From assembly GCF_030269645.1 (NCBI RefSeq), contig NZ_BSTR01000061.1, positions 1 to 33,867 of the forward strand: a DNA stretch of 33,867 nt. The letters run 5' to 3'. A program made the translations under genes and the position numbers. Position 1 is the first letter of the stretch; each line of letters begins with the position of its first letter. This document shows positions 7,223 to 16,307 of this stretch, piece after piece. The notes beneath the pieces are model-generated. The model worked only from the letters and a program-made list of their open reading frames with translations. It did not search any database and was not told the DNA's origin. The stretch is from Actinokineospora sp. NBRC 105648 (GTDB taxonomy: Bacteria > Actinomycetota > Actinomycetes > Mycobacteriales > Pseudonocardiaceae).

Positions 7223-8119
7223 TTACAAGACCTGCTCTAGCCGGCCGTAGGCGCGCAGCGTCGTCAGTGCCTGCACGGTCATCCAGCCCGCCCACTCGAA
7301 CTCCGTCGCCGGGGTCCAGATGGTCCAGCGCACCCGCCAGCCGCCGTCCTCGCCCTGCGCGTCGACGAGGGCGTCCAGGCTCGTCCCCAGCTCCTCGTCG
7401 GTGAACCAGTGCCGGGCCAGGCTGTCCGGGGTCGCCGCGTACTCGTGCGGGGTGTGCAGTTCGGCGGCGTTGTAGCCCTCGGGTGTGGCGCCCGCGTCGC
7501 CGATCCGGACGAGGCCGGCGGTGCGGACCAGCTCGCCGACCTTGGTGGCCGCGGCCTCCGCGCGGGCCCGGTCGGGCGCGGCGTCGAGGAAGCCCACGCA
7601 GGCCAGCGCCTCGTACGGGTGGGTGTTGGTCAGCGACTCGATGCGCGGCCAGCAGAACTCGGCGGCCTGGTCGATCCACGGGTGGGTCACCCCGGCCTGC
7701 CACAGCGCGCCCACCAGGTTCGCGGTGGGCAGCAGGGACGCCTCGTACGTCTCGGGGATCGTCCACCACGGCGCTCGCGGGTAGTCCGCGGCGTTGGGGT
7801 GCACGAACGGGACCCCACCGTCCACAGTGGATATCGAGGCCAGGTAGTCGGCCACCCCGTCCGGCGCGGCGCCCACCTCGTGCAGGACGTGCAGTGCCGA
7901 GAGGACCGTCACCGGCTGACTACCGGGGCCGCGACCATCGGGCTCCAACGCGTTGCCGTAGCCGCCGTCCGGGTTGCGGTAGGCCGCGAGCGCAGTCAAC
8001 ACCGGCTCTGCCGCGCCCCCGCGGAACAGGAACTCGAACCGCCTGCGCTCAAGGATGCGCGCCGTGCGCAGGATGAACTCTTCCGCCTTACCGACAGCCT
8101 CTTCGCTGAGTTTCTTCAC
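7223..8119 (-). CDS. Terpenoid-cyclase/prenyltransferase-fold protein, function unknown
   Basis: A 298-residue protein. Repeats such as YRNPDGGYGNALEPDGRGPG, TVDGGVPF and DAQGEDGGWRVRW resemble the QW-like repeats of alpha/alpha-toroid proteins (squalene cyclases and prenyltransferase beta subunits). The protein is much shorter than true cyclases, and I see no DxDD motif or full prenyltransferase zinc site, so catalysis is unproven. Similar single-domain proteins are common in actinobacteria. GTG 8119 is chosen because the helix VKKLSEEAVGKAEEF starts there; the ribosome site is weak. The frame stays open through the neighbouring rel gene, which is only an out-of-frame shadow. It lies 47 bp after rel on the same strand and converges on the NACHT gene. 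Confidence 0.82.
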   Translation of the reverse strand: MKKLSEEAVGKAEEFILRTARILERRRFEFLFRGGAAEPVLTALAAYRNPDGGYGNALEPDGRGPGSQPVTVLSALHVLHEVGAAPDGVADYLASISTVDGGVPFVHPNAADYPRAPWWTIPETYEASLLPTANLVGALWQAGVTHPWIDQAAEFCWPRIESLTNTHPYEALACVGFLDAAPDRARAEAAATKVGELVRTAGLVRIGDAGATPEGYNAAELHTPHEYAATPDSLARHWFTDEELGTSLDALVDAQGEDGGWRVRWTIWTPATEFEWAGWMTVQALTTLRAYGRLEQVL

Positions 8120-8166
8120 CCGGCCAGGGTAAGCCGGACGAGGCGAACCGTCTTGTACGAATCGGA

Positions 8167-10482
8167 CTAAGACGCTGAGGTCACCCGGTAGACGTCGTAG
8201 ACGCCCTCGACGCTGCGCACGGCCTTGAGCACGTGGCCGAGGTGCTTCGGGTCGCCCATCTCGAACGAGAAGCGGCTCACCGCCACCCGGTCGCGCGAGG
8301 TGGTCACCGAAGCCGACAGGATGTTGACCTTCTCGTCGGCGAGCACCTTGGTGACGTCGGAGAGCAGCCGGTGCCGGTCGAGCGCCTCGACCTGGATGGC
8401 GACCAGGAACACCGAGGACTCCGAGGGCGCCCACTCCACCTCCAGCAGCCGCTCCGGGCTGCCGAGCAGCTCGTCGGCGTTGGTGCAGTCGGTGCGGTGC
8501 ACGCTCACGCCGCCGCCGCGGGTGACGAAGCCCAGGATGTCGTCGCCGGGCACCGGGGTGCAGCAGCGGGCCAGCTTGACCCAGATGTCGGTGGCGCCCT
8601 TGACGATCACCCCGGCGTCGCCGGAGCTGCGCCTGCGGGTGATGGTGGACGGGGTGGACCGCTCGGCCAGCTCCTCCTCGGCGTGCTCGACCCCGCCGAG
8701 CAGGGCCACCAGCCGCTGCACGACGTGCCGGGCGGAGATGTGCCCCTCCCCCACCGCGGCGTAGAGCGAGCTCACCTCGGTGTAGCGCAGCTCGCGGGCC
8801 AGCGCGGTGACCGAGTCGGCCGACACCAGGCGCTGCATCGGCAGCCCGACCCGGCGCACCTCCTTGGTGATCGCGTCCTTGCCCGCCTCGATCGCCTCTT
8901 CCTTGCGCTCCTTGGCGAACCACTGCTTGATCTTGGCCCGGGCCCGGGGCGAGGCGGCGAAGGCCAGCCAGTCGCGGCTGGGGCCCGCGCCCTCGGCCTT
9001 CGAGGTGAAGATCTCGACGACCTCGCCGTTCTCCAGCTTGCGCTCGAGCGCGACCAGCCTGCCGTTGACCCGCGCGCCGATGCAGCGGTGGCCGACCTCG
9101 GTGTGCACCGCGTAGGCGAAGTCGACCGGCGTGGACCCAGCGGGCAGGGTCTCCACATCGCCCTTGGGGGTGAAGACGAAGATCTCGCGGGTGGCCAGGT
9201 CGTAGCGCAGCGACTCCAGGAACTCGCCCGGGTCGGCGGCCTCGCGCTGCCAGTCGAGCAGCTGGCGCATCCAGGCCATCTCGTCGACGTCGACCCCGGC
9301 GTGGGTGCCCTTGGTCTCCTTGTACCGCCAGTGCGCGGCGATGCCGTACTCGGCGGTGCGGTGCATCTCGTGGGTGCGGATCTGCACCTCCAGCGGCTTG
9401 CCGTCCGGGCCGATCACCGTGGTGTGCAGCGACTGGTAGACCCCGAAGCGCGGCTGGGCGATGTAGTCCTTGAACCGGCCGGGCATCGGCTGCCAGAGCG
9501 CGTGCACCACGCCCATCGCGGCGTAGCAGTCGCGCACGTCGTCGACCAGGATCCGCACGCCGACCAGGTCGTGGATGTCGTCGAAGTCGCGGCCGCGGAC
9601 GATCATCTTCTGGTGGATCGAGTAGTAGTGCTTGGGCCTGCCCTCGACCTTGGCGGTGATCCGCGAGGACTCCAGGTCCGAGCCGAGCTGGGTGACCACG
9701 GTCTGCAGGTAGGTGTCCCGCGAGGGCGCGCGGTTGGCCACCAGCCGCACGATCTCGTCGTACTTCTTCGGCTGCAGGATGGCGAAGGCCAGGTCCTCCA
9801 GCTCCCACTTGACCGTCGCCATGCCGAGCCGGTGGGCCAGCGGCGCCAGCACCTCCAGCGTCTCGCGGGCCTTCTTGGCCTGCTTCTCCGGCGGCAGGAA
9901 CCGCATGGTGCGCATGTTGTGCAGCCGGTCGGCGAGCTTGATCACCAGCACCCGGGGGTCGCGGGCCATCGCGATGACCATCTTGCGGATGGTCTCGGCC
10001 TCGGCCGCGGTGCCCAGCTGCACCTTGTCCAGCTTGGTCACGCCGTCGACCAGGTGCGCGACCTCGTCGCCGAAGTCGTCGCGCAGCCCGTCGAGGGAGT
10101 ACTCGGTGTCCTCCACCGTGTCGTGCAGCAGCGCGGCGACCAGCGTGGTGGTGTCCATGCCCAGCTCGGCCAGGATGGTGGCCACCGCGAGCGGGTGGGT
10201 GATGTAGGGGTCGCCGGACTTGCGCTTCTGGCTGCGGTGCATCTCCTCGGCGACGTCGTAGGCGTGTTGCAGCAGCGCCAGGTCGGCCTTGGGGTGCAGC
10301 TCGCGGTGCACCGCGGCCAGCGGCTCGAGCACCTGCTTGACCGGTGCGGCGCGCTGGGCGGTGATCCGCCGGGCCAGCCGGGCGCGCACGCGGCGGGTGG
10401 CCGAGGGCGCCCGCCCGGCGGCGGCGAGCGGCTCGGGCCCGGCCGCCGGTGCGGCGGTGCCTGTCTCCACGTCGTGGGTCAC
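8167..10482 (-). CDS. rel: Bifunctional (p)ppGpp synthetase/hydrolase Rel
   Basis: A 771-residue long RelA/SpoT homologue that makes and degrades (p)ppGpp on starvation. Domains in order: a variable Ala-rich N-terminus; an HD hydrolase domain with H82, H96 and the HD pair H120-D121 (LLHDTVED), followed by [11 protein letters not shown]; a synthetase domain with [25 protein letters not shown] and [11 protein letters not shown]; a TGS domain ([20 protein letters not shown]); a helical/zinc-finger-like region with two close cysteines ([12 protein letters not shown]); and a C-terminal ACT domain. Both catalytic halves look intact, as expected for the single Rel of an actinobacterium. GTG 10482 follows a GGGAG site by about five bases. 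Synteny with apt and secDF matches Mycobacterium (Rv2583c). Confidence 0.98.
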   Translation of the reverse strand: MTHDVETGTAAPAAGPEPLAAAGRAPSATRRVRARLARRITAQRAAPVKQVLEPLAAVHRELHPKADLALLQHAYDVAEEMHRSQKRKSGDPYITHPLAVATILAELGMDTTTLVAALLHDTVEDTEYSLDGLRDDFGDEVAHLVDGVTKLDKVQLGTAAEAETIRKMVIAMARDPRVLVIKLADRLHNMRTMRFLPPEKQAKKARETLEVLAPLAHRLGMATVKWELEDLAFAILQPKKYDEIVRLVANRAPSRDTYLQTVVTQLGSDLESSRITAKVEGRPKHYYSIHQKMIVRGRDFDDIHDLVGVRILVDDVRDCYAAMGVVHALWQPMPGRFKDYIAQPRFGVYQSLHTTVIGPDGKPLEVQIRTHEMHRTAEYGIAAHWRYKETKGTHAGVDVDEMAWMRQLLDWQREAADPGEFLESLRYDLATREIFVFTPKGDVETLPAGSTPVDFAYAVHTEVGHRCIGARVNGRLVALERKLENGEVVEIFTSKAEGAGPSRDWLAFAASPRARAKIKQWFAKERKEEAIEAGKDAITKEVRRVGLPMQRLVSADSVTALARELRYTEVSSLYAAVGEGHISARHVVQRLVALLGGVEHAEEELAERSTPSTITRRRSSGDAGVIVKGATDIWVKLARCCTPVPGDDILGFVTRGGGVSVHRTDCTNADELLGSPERLLEVEWAPSESSVFLVAIQVEALDRHRLLSDVTKVLADEKVNILSASVTTSRDRVAVSRFSFEMGDPKHLGHVLKAVRSVEGVYDVYRVTSAS

Positions 10483-10668
10483 CCATGCTCCCGGCAGCTC
10501 GGACGCCGTCGCGGCGGCACGACTTCCGGGTCACGGGTGTGGCCCGGGTACCGAGAATAACTCCGAAAGGCCCGACGACCGGGGAGTGGGGCGACGAACC
10601 GCACACAGCGGACGACGAATAGTCCCCAACCGTTACGCCGAGCGAGTCATCGGGGACCGCCTGTCGTG
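10483..10668. other. Intergenic region between apt and rel
   Basis: 186 bp between the apt stop and the rel start, both on the minus strand. It is long enough to hold a separate rel promoter, and an AT-richer patch lies at about 10551-10566 (GAGAATAACTCCGAAA on the plus strand). I could not assign a convincing -35/-10 pair and see no riboswitch. Confidence 0.4.
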
Positions 10669-11193
10669 TCAATCCGCGATCAACGCGTGCACTGTGTGCG
10701 GCCGCAGGCGCGCCCGACCGGCCAACGCGGGGATCTCCACCACCACGACGACCCCGACGACCTCGGCCCCCGCGCGCTCGGCGAGCCCGGTGGCCGCCGC
10801 GGCGGTGCCGCCGGTGGCCAGGACGTCGTCGACCACCACGACCCGGTCCCCCGGGCCGAGGACGCCCTCGGGCAGTTCCAGGGTGGCGGTGCCGTACTCC
10901 AGCTCGTAGGTGACCCGGTCGGCGACGGCGGGCAGCTTGCCCGGCTTGCGGACCGGCACGAGCCCGTACCCGTGCACCGCGGCCATCGCGGCGCCGAAGA
11001 GGAAACCGCGCGCCTCCACCGCGACCAGCGTCCCGACGCCGTCGGGCACGAACGCGGCCAGCGCGTCGACGACGGCGCGGAAGCCGTCGCGGTCGGCGAG
11101 CAGCGGGCTCAGGTCGCGGAACAGCACGCCCGGCACCGGGAAATCCGGGACGTCCCTGACCAGTGCGAGCGCGTCTTCGAGTGTCGAGGCCAC
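10669..11193 (-). CDS. apt: Adenine phosphoribosyltransferase
   Basis: A 174-residue cytoplasmic enzyme that salvages adenine, making AMP from adenine and PRPP. The PRPP-binding loop is plain: VVVVDDVLATGGTAAAA. Upstream are the family's PDFPVPGVLFRDLSPLL start block and the VEARGFLFGAAMA segment, and RKPGKLP represents the flexible loop. Length is normal. GTG 11193 (VASTLEDALALVRDVPDFP) places the first helix as in homologues. The gene lies upstream of rel on the same strand, the usual actinobacterial order secD-secF-apt-rel. Here it is separated from secF by a decayed IS30 element, so co-transcription with secF is unlikely. Confidence 0.97.
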   Translation of the reverse strand: MASTLEDALALVRDVPDFPVPGVLFRDLSPLLADRDGFRAVVDALAAFVPDGVGTLVAVEARGFLFGAAMAAVHGYGLVPVRKPGKLPAVADRVTYELEYGTATLELPEGVLGPGDRVVVVDDVLATGGTAAAATGLAERAGAEVVGVVVVVEIPALAGRARLRPHTVHALIAD

Positions 11194-11284
11194 ACGCCGA
11201 GAATAGGGGCAGCGGCCGCCCGACCGGTGATCGGAAACGGCACGCGGAAAACGCGGAATCGAATCGCGCGCCGCAGTCGTGCCC

Positions 11285-11306
11285 GGCAGGTTCAGGCGGT
11301 CGTAGC
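11285..11306 (+). repeat. Left terminal inverted repeat of the IS30-family element
   Basis: 22 bp beginning GGCAGGTTCAGGCGGT; it pairs with 12307-12328 at 20 of 22 positions. Confidence 0.85.
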
Positions 11307-11343
11307 ATGTGATCTTGGTGTTCGGTGGGGAAGGATCCCTGTC

Positions 11344-12321
11344 GTGCGCGGGATGTTGACGTTGGCCGATCGGGAGGAGATCTCTCGGGGCCCGGTGGGG
11401 TTGTTGGAGTTCAGGGACATCGCGGGTGCGGATCGGTCGTGATCCATCGGTGGTCTCGCGTGAGGTGGCCCGGCATGGTGGCCGGGTCGGGTATCGGGCG
11501 GTGGCGGCTGAGGCCGCGGCGGTGGTGGGTCGTCGCGGCCGAAGGTGATGGCGGTGGAGCGGTCGGCGCGGACGCGGTCGCGGGTGTGGTCGTTGTTGCG
11601 TCGGGGCTGGTCACCGGGGTCTATCGCGGGCCGATTGGCACGTGAGCACGCGTCCGGGGACTCTGGTCGGGTGAGTCACGAGGCGATCTAAGAGTGGGTC
11701 GACGCCCAGCCGGTCGCGACGCTGCGCCGGGAGTTGATCGCGTTACGCACCGGTCGCACCCGACGCACCGGGCCACTCCCGGCCCCGGCACCTCGAATCC
11801 GCGAGCCCCACTACATCGACGAACGCCCTGAACAGGTGCAAGGCCGTGCCGTGCCTGGCCACTGGGAAGGGGACCTCGTGATCGGCAAGGCAGGCAAGAC
11901 CGCGGTGGCGACCCTGGTCGAGCGCACCAGCAGGTTCCTCATCCTCATCCCGCTGACCGGGCGGGACTCGCTGACCGTGACCCAGGCGATCATCGCCGCC
12001 GTCGGGGATCTCCCGGCCACGATCCGACGGTCGTTGACATGGGACTGCGGGTCGAAAATGGCTCTGCACTCCGATGTCACAGCGACAGGTTTGCCGGTGT
12101 ACTTCGCCCACCCGCACTCACCGTGGGAACGGGGAAGCAACGAGAACCTCAACCGCATCGTCCGCGAGTACCTGCCCAAGGGCGTCGAGATCACCAGCGA
12201 TCCCACCTACCTCGCCGCCATCGCCGCGGAGATCAACGACCGACCCCGTAAACTCCACCACTGGAAGAAACCAAGCGAGGCCTTCGCCGAACTCCTCCAA
12301 GCAGATGCTTCCACCGCCTGA
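11344..12321 (+). pseudogene. IS30-family transposase, frameshifted and with a nonsense codon
   Basis: IS30-type sequence is spread over three frame segments. LTLADREEISRG begins the N-terminal helix-turn-helix region and runs into TGA at 11440-11442. A second frame then continues with IGRDPSVVSREVARHGG and ends shortly after at GRRGRR. A third frame carries RPKVMAVERSARTRSRVW through to the end, interrupted by TAA at 11689-11691 where HEAIYEW is expected. The catalytic core downstream of that stop is well preserved: GHWEGDL (first Asp), LTWDCGSKM (second Asp, but in a motif usually WDRG-EM) and WERGSNENLNR (Glu). At least two frameshifts and one stop make it non-functional. The element may still be mobilised in trans if a relative exists elsewhere. 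Confidence 0.9.
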
Positions 12322-12328
12322 ACCTGCC
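12307..12328 (-). repeat. Right terminal inverted repeat of the IS30-family element
   Basis: The reverse complement begins GGCAGGTTCAGGCGGT and differs from the left repeat at two positions. It overlaps the last codons and TGA of the transposase remnant. Confidence 0.85.
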
Positions 12329-12419
12329 CCCCACTGGGTGATGCCCCAGGCACGACCAGTTTGTCACCGGTGCGCCGATCGGCTTGGACACCTGGGCGGT
12401 GTGTCCGGGGAAGAGCAAC

Positions 12420-12458
12420 AGGGCGCCCACCCGGGTGCGAGACCCGGGCGGGCGCCCT
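12420..12458 (-). terminator. Terminator after secF
   Basis: Arms 12420-12436 and 12442-12458 pair over 17 bp with one mismatch around a 5-base loop. The hairpin begins 23 bp past the secF stop. On the minus strand the sequence after the stem is only moderately T-rich. It is well placed to end the sec transcript. Confidence 0.75.
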
Positions 12459-12480
12459 GCGGCGCGTGGCTACTGGCGGC

Positions 12481-13716
12481 TCAGCGGCGCTTCTTGCCCG
12501 TGGGCTTGCCGCTGGGCTTGTTGGCCCGGCGGGCGTCGGCGGCCTTGGGGTTGCGCGCGGGCACGCTGGAGGCGACCGCGTAAGCCTTCTCCCGGCGCAG
12601 CTCGGCGTCCAGGCCGCCGTCCTCGGCGAGCTCGGCGTCGGAGGCCTCCGCGCGGCGGGCCTGGTTGGCCCGGCGCAGCGCGACCCGGTCGGCCTGCTGC
12701 TTGAACTTCGGCTCGGTCATCTTCAGGTCGACCAGGATCGGCGTCGCCAGGTAGATCGAGGACAGCACACCCGCGAGCATGCCGGTGAGCTGCACCAGCG
12801 CAAGGTCCTGCAGGGTGCCCACGCCGAGCAGGCCGACGCCGACGACCAGCAGGCCGATCACCGGCAGCAGCGCGATCAGCGAGGTGTTGATCGAGCGCAT
12901 CAGGGTCTGGTTCAGCGCCAGGTTGGCCGCCTCGGCGTAGGTGCGCCGGGTCAGGCCGAGCAGGCCCCGGGTGTTCTCCTTGACCTTGTCGAACACCACG
13001 ACGGTGTCGTAGAGGGAGAACCCGAGGATGGTCAGCAGGCCGATCACCGTGGCCGGGGTGACCTCGAAGCCGACGATCGAGTAGACGCCCGCGGTGACCA
13101 CGAGGTCGTGGACGAGCGCGCCGAGGGCGGCGACGGCCATCCACTTCTCGAAGTAGAGCGTCAGGAAGATCGTCACCAGCACCAGGAACACCGCGAGCGC
13201 GATCAGCGCCTGCTGCGAGATCTCCCCGCCCCAGCTGCCCGAGACCGCGCTGTCGCTGATCTGCGAGACGTTCTGGGTGCCGTTGGCCGACTGCGGGCGC
13301 AGCTGGTCGAACAGCGCCTGCTTGACCTTGGCCACCTGGTCGTTCTGCAGCGTCTCGGACTTGATCTGGATGGTGGCGTTCGCGCCGGTGCCGACGGTCT
13401 GCACCGAGGAGGGCTCGCGGTTGAGCGAGCTCTTGAACACCTCCTCCACCCGGTCGACCGAGATCGGGCCGGAGGCGCTGGCCGACGGCATCGAGATCTT
13501 GGTGCCGCCCTCGAAGTCGATGCCGAGGTTGAAGCCGCGGAAGACCATCGAGCCGATGCACACCAGCATCAGCACGCCGAAGACCAGGTACCAGCGCTTG
13601 CGCTTGCCGACGATGTCGAACGCGCCCCCGCCGGTGTAGAGGCGGTCGAACACACTGCTCTTCTTGCCCGACTTCGCGACGTCACCGGTCGCGTTCAGGG
13701 TGTGGTTGGTCGACAC
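12481..13716 (-). CDS. secF: Protein translocase subunit SecF
   Basis: A 411-residue inner-membrane protein that, with SecD, uses the proton-motive force to help complete Sec-dependent export. A first TM helix (about 44-60, WYLVFGVLMLVCIGSMVF) precedes the SecF signature FRGFNLGIDFEGGTKI. An extracytoplasmic domain follows, then a five-helix block including AALGALVHDLVVTAGVYSI and LTILGFSLYDTVVVFDKVKEN. The C-terminal tail of about 80 residues is highly basic and likely cytoplasmic (ends SGKPTGKKRR). The GTG start at 13716 lies one base after the secD stop, so the two are coupled, with the secD 3' end supplying an AAGGAAG ribosome site. Length and motifs are normal for actinobacteria. Confidence 0.98.
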   Translation of the reverse strand: MSTNHTLNATGDVAKSGKKSSVFDRLYTGGGAFDIVGKRKRWYLVFGVLMLVCIGSMVFRGFNLGIDFEGGTKISMPSASASGPISVDRVEEVFKSSLNREPSSVQTVGTGANATIQIKSETLQNDQVAKVKQALFDQLRPQSANGTQNVSQISDSAVSGSWGGEISQQALIALAVFLVLVTIFLTLYFEKWMAVAALGALVHDLVVTAGVYSIVGFEVTPATVIGLLTILGFSLYDTVVVFDKVKENTRGLLGLTRRTYAEAANLALNQTLMRSINTSLIALLPVIGLLVVGVGLLGVGTLQDLALVQLTGMLAGVLSSIYLATPILVDLKMTEPKFKQQADRVALRRANQARRAEASDAELAEDGGLDAELRREKAYAVASSVPARNPKAADARRANKPSGKPTGKKRR

Positions 13717-13717
13717 G

Positions 13718-15598
13718 TCACACTTCCTTCGCGGCGGTGCCGGTGGCGGTACCGCGGCCCGCGCGCAGCGCGGCGGCGGATCGCTGGACGGAACCGAGGC
13801 CCGAGAACTTCGGGTTGGACAGGGTCTTGGACTTCGAGGCGAGCGCCACCAGCGGGTGGGTCACCAGGAAGACCACGACCAGGTCGAGCACGGTGGACAT
13901 GCCCAGGGTGAACGCGAAGCCCCGGACCTGGCCCACCGCCAGCACGTAGAGCACCGCGGAGGCCAGGAAGCTGACCGCGTCGGCGGAGAGGATGGTGCGC
14001 CGCGAGCGGACCCACGCGCGCGGGACCGCGGAGCGGAAGGTGCGCCCCTCGCGCACTTCGTCCTTCAACCGTTCGAAGAAGATGACGAACGAGTCCGCGG
14101 TGATGCCGATCGCGACGATGAAGCCCGCGATGCCCGCGAGGTCGAGCGAGAGCCCGATCCAGCGGCCGAGCAGCACCAGCACCGCGTAGACCACCACGCC
14201 GGACAGGATCAGCGACAGGATGGTGAGCACGCCGAGCAGGCGGTAGTAGATCAGGCAGTAGATGAACACCAGCGCCAGGCCGATGCCACCGGCGATCAGG
14301 CCCGCCTCGAGCGAGGCCAGGCCCAGCGAGGCGGACACCGTCTCGGCCTCGGAGGACTCGAACGACAGCGGCAGCGAGCCGTACTTGAGCACGTTGGCCA
14401 GCTTCTGTGCCTCGGACTGCTTGAAGCCGCCCTGGCCGCCGGTGATCTGGGTGTCGCCGTTGATGGCGCCCTGGATCGTCGGCGCGGAGACGACCTGCGT
14501 GTCGAGCACGAAGGCGGCCCGCTGCTGGACGTGCGAGGCGGTGTAGTCCGACCAGATCTTCGAGCCGGTGGACTTGAAGCTCACGCTGACCACGTAGCCG
14601 ACGCCCTGCGGGTCGTTCTGCGCGGTGGCGTTGCTGATCTCGGTGCCCTCCAGGAACGACGGGCCGAGGATGAACTTCTCCGCCCCGTCCTGGTCGCAGC
14701 CGGCCAGCGGCAGCTTCGGGTCGTCGTTGCCGACCAGCGGGTCGGTGTTGCCCGGGGTGCAGTCGGTCAGGGCTAGGACCGCGCTCTGCAGCGCCTGGTC
14801 GGCCGGGACCTCGGCACCGTCGGCGCCCTTGGTGGGCACCAGCTTCGGGTCCTGCCTGCACTTCTTCGCCTCGGTGATCAGCTTGCCCTCCTCCTCGTCG
14901 GAGAGGGCGGGCCTGCCGGGCTTGGTGAGGTCCGCGTAGCCGGTGCAGGTCGGCGGGATCGCCGCGGCCTGATCGGCGGGAGCGGGCGTCGTGGGTGCCC
15001 CCGAGGCGGGGGGCGCGGCACTGGTCGCCGGGGCGCCGGAGCTCGCGGGCGGCTGGGCCGCGCTGGTGGGCTGCTGGGCCAGCGCGGGCGCCGGGCGGCC
15101 CTGCGGGGCGGCCGAGGAGGCGGGGGCGACCACCGGCGCGCTGGCCGGGGCGGAGCCCGAGGTCGGGACCGTCACGGTGGAGGTGACCGGCGGCTGCGTC
15201 GTCTGCTGCTGGGGCGCGGCGCCGACCGAGCCGATCACCGGGCGGAACCGCAGCTGCGCGGTCTGGCCGAGGTCCTTGGCGCGCTCGCCGTCCTCACCGG
15301 GAACGGTGATGACGATGTTGCTGCCGTCGAGGACGACCTCCGCGCCGCTGACGCCGGTGCCGTTGACGCGGGTCTCGATGATCTCCCGGGAGAGGTTCAG
15401 CGACTCCTTCGACGGCGGCTCGCCGGTCTCCGTCCGCGCGGTGAGCGCCACCCGGGTCCCACCCTGCAGGTCGATGCCCAGCTTGGGCGTCGCCTTGTGG
15501 TCGCCGGTGGCGAAGACCAGGGCGTAGAGAAACGCGACGATTGCTACGAAGAACGCCAGATAGCGTCCTGGGCGGATCTGCCCAACCGGTGGTGCCAC
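13718..15598 (-). CDS. secD: Protein translocase subunit SecD
   Basis: A 626-residue partner of SecF. TM1 is at about residues 13-30. It is followed by GIDLQGGTRVALTA, the first extracytoplasmic subdomain (ETRVNGTGVSGAEV), the second subdomain and a C-terminal six-helix RND-type block with ITADSFVIFFERLKDEVREG. Residues about 126-213 form an inserted Ala/Pro/Ser/Thr-rich low-complexity linker inside the extracytoplasmic domain, longer than in many SecD proteins. The frame is open to 15685. GTG 15598 is chosen because an AGGAGA site lies 10 bases upstream and the first helix then follows normally. yajC precedes it, 205 bp away with a hairpin in between, so a separate promoter or attenuation is possible. 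Confidence 0.97.
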   Translation of the reverse strand: MAPPVGQIRPGRYLAFFVAIVAFLYALVFATGDHKATPKLGIDLQGGTRVALTARTETGEPPSKESLNLSREIIETRVNGTGVSGAEVVLDGSNIVITVPGEDGERAKDLGQTAQLRFRPVIGSVGAAPQQQTTQPPVTSTVTVPTSGSAPASAPVVAPASSAAPQGRPAPALAQQPTSAAQPPASSGAPATSAAPPASGAPTTPAPADQAAAIPPTCTGYADLTKPGRPALSDEEEGKLITEAKKCRQDPKLVPTKGADGAEVPADQALQSAVLALTDCTPGNTDPLVGNDDPKLPLAGCDQDGAEKFILGPSFLEGTEISNATAQNDPQGVGYVVSVSFKSTGSKIWSDYTASHVQQRAAFVLDTQVVSAPTIQGAINGDTQITGGQGGFKQSEAQKLANVLKYGSLPLSFESSEAETVSASLGLASLEAGLIAGGIGLALVFIYCLIYYRLLGVLTILSLILSGVVVYAVLVLLGRWIGLSLDLAGIAGFIVAIGITADSFVIFFERLKDEVREGRTFRSAVPRAWVRSRRTILSADAVSFLASAVLYVLAVGQVRGFAFTLGMSTVLDLVVVFLVTHPLVALASKSKTLSNPKFSGLGSVQRSAAALRAGRGTATGTAAKEV

Positions 15599-15673
15599 GG
15601 TCGGTCCGTCTCCTCGGCTCGCTCGGATGCGCACGGATCTGGATCGTCCGCACCCCGATGTGTGGTCATGACA

Positions 15674-15714
15674 CTGCGCCCGCACCCGATCACATGTGGC
15701 GGGTGAGGGCGCAG
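15674..15714 (-). terminator. Hairpin between yajC and secD
   Basis: Arms 15674-15687 and 15701-15714 pair at 13 of 14 positions around a 13-base loop. It could terminate or attenuate transcription coming from yajC before secD. No T-run follows, so the call is tentative. Confidence 0.45.
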
Positions 15715-15803
15715 CGTACCTCCTGTGGGGTCAGCTCAGTGTTACACGCCTCACTCCGCGCCCCGTTACCGCGGGCAACGGGTGGAGCGGTCGGCGACCA
15801 CAG

Positions 15804-16181
15804 TCAGTTGGGCTTGCGGTGCTCCAGCGGCGGGGCGACCTCGGCAGCGCTGTCGGACTCGGCCGGGATCGACTCGTGGTCACCGGCGGTCAGCTCGTCG
15901 TCGTCCTCGTCCACGACGTCCGGGCCGACCTTCTCGCGGATCGCCTGGCGCAGCCAGACGGTCTCCACGCCCGGCGCCAGCTCGATGCCGATGGTGGCGT
16001 CGTCGGAGACGTCGGAGACGGTGCCGTACATGCCGGAGGTGGTCATCACCCGGTCACCGACGGTCAGCGCGTTCTGGAGCTCCTGCTGCTGCGCCAGCAA
16101 CCGCTTCTGCTTGCGGGAGCCGAGGATCAACGGGATCGCCAGCACGGCGACGAGCAGCAGGGGGAGCAGAGCTGAGTTCAT
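15804..16181 (-). CDS. yajC: Preprotein translocase accessory subunit YajC
   Basis: A 125-residue single-pass membrane protein that associates with SecDF. The N-terminal TM helix (about 3-21, SALLPLLLVAVLAIPLIL) is followed by the family block GSRKQKRLLAQQQELQNALTVGDRVMTTSGMYGTV. The C-terminal 35 residues are acidic and low-complexity (DEDDDE...), a common actinobacterial extension. ATG 16181 has a GGAGAG ribosome site about five bases upstream. It lies 126 bp after ruvB and before secD on the same strand, the standard ruv-yajC-secDF arrangement. Confidence 0.96.
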   Translation of the reverse strand: MNSALLPLLLVAVLAIPLILGSRKQKRLLAQQQELQNALTVGDRVMTTSGMYGTVSDVSDDATIGIELAPGVETVWLRQAIREKVGPDVVDEDDDELTAGDHESIPAESDSAAEVAPPLEHRKPN

Positions 16182-16307
16182 TTCTCTCCGTCCGGGAACT
16201 TCTTCCGCCCAGTGGGGAAAAGTCCGATTGTTCGGGTTGCCTGACCCGAGTCTGCCAGTTCACGGCGGCACCGTGGTGGCGGGCCACCGGCCGCTGTGCG
16301 CGATCGG

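Larger units (their letters stand above)
11285..12328 (+). mobile_element. Decayed IS30-family insertion sequence
   Basis: The 1044-bp element is bounded by imperfect 22-bp terminal inverted repeats at 11285-11306 and 12307-12328. They share GGCAGGTTCAGGCGGT and match 20 of 22 positions. CCC flanks both ends (11282-11284 and 12329-12331), which would fit the 2-3 bp target duplications of the family, though in GC-rich DNA this can be chance. The transposase stop lies inside the right repeat. The element sits between apt and secF, and the transposase reading frame is broken. Confidence 0.88.

Noticed and set aside
8120..11308. Very long minus-strand frame extending from the cyclase-fold gene through rel and apt
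   Set aside because: The 5' part is an out-of-frame Arg/Ala-rich shadow of rel and apt; only 7223-8119 has coherent protein sequence.
11325..11645. A 106-residue plus-strand ORF in the IS region
   Set aside because: It is a wrong-frame reading of the transposase remnant; IS30 motifs appear in the other frames.
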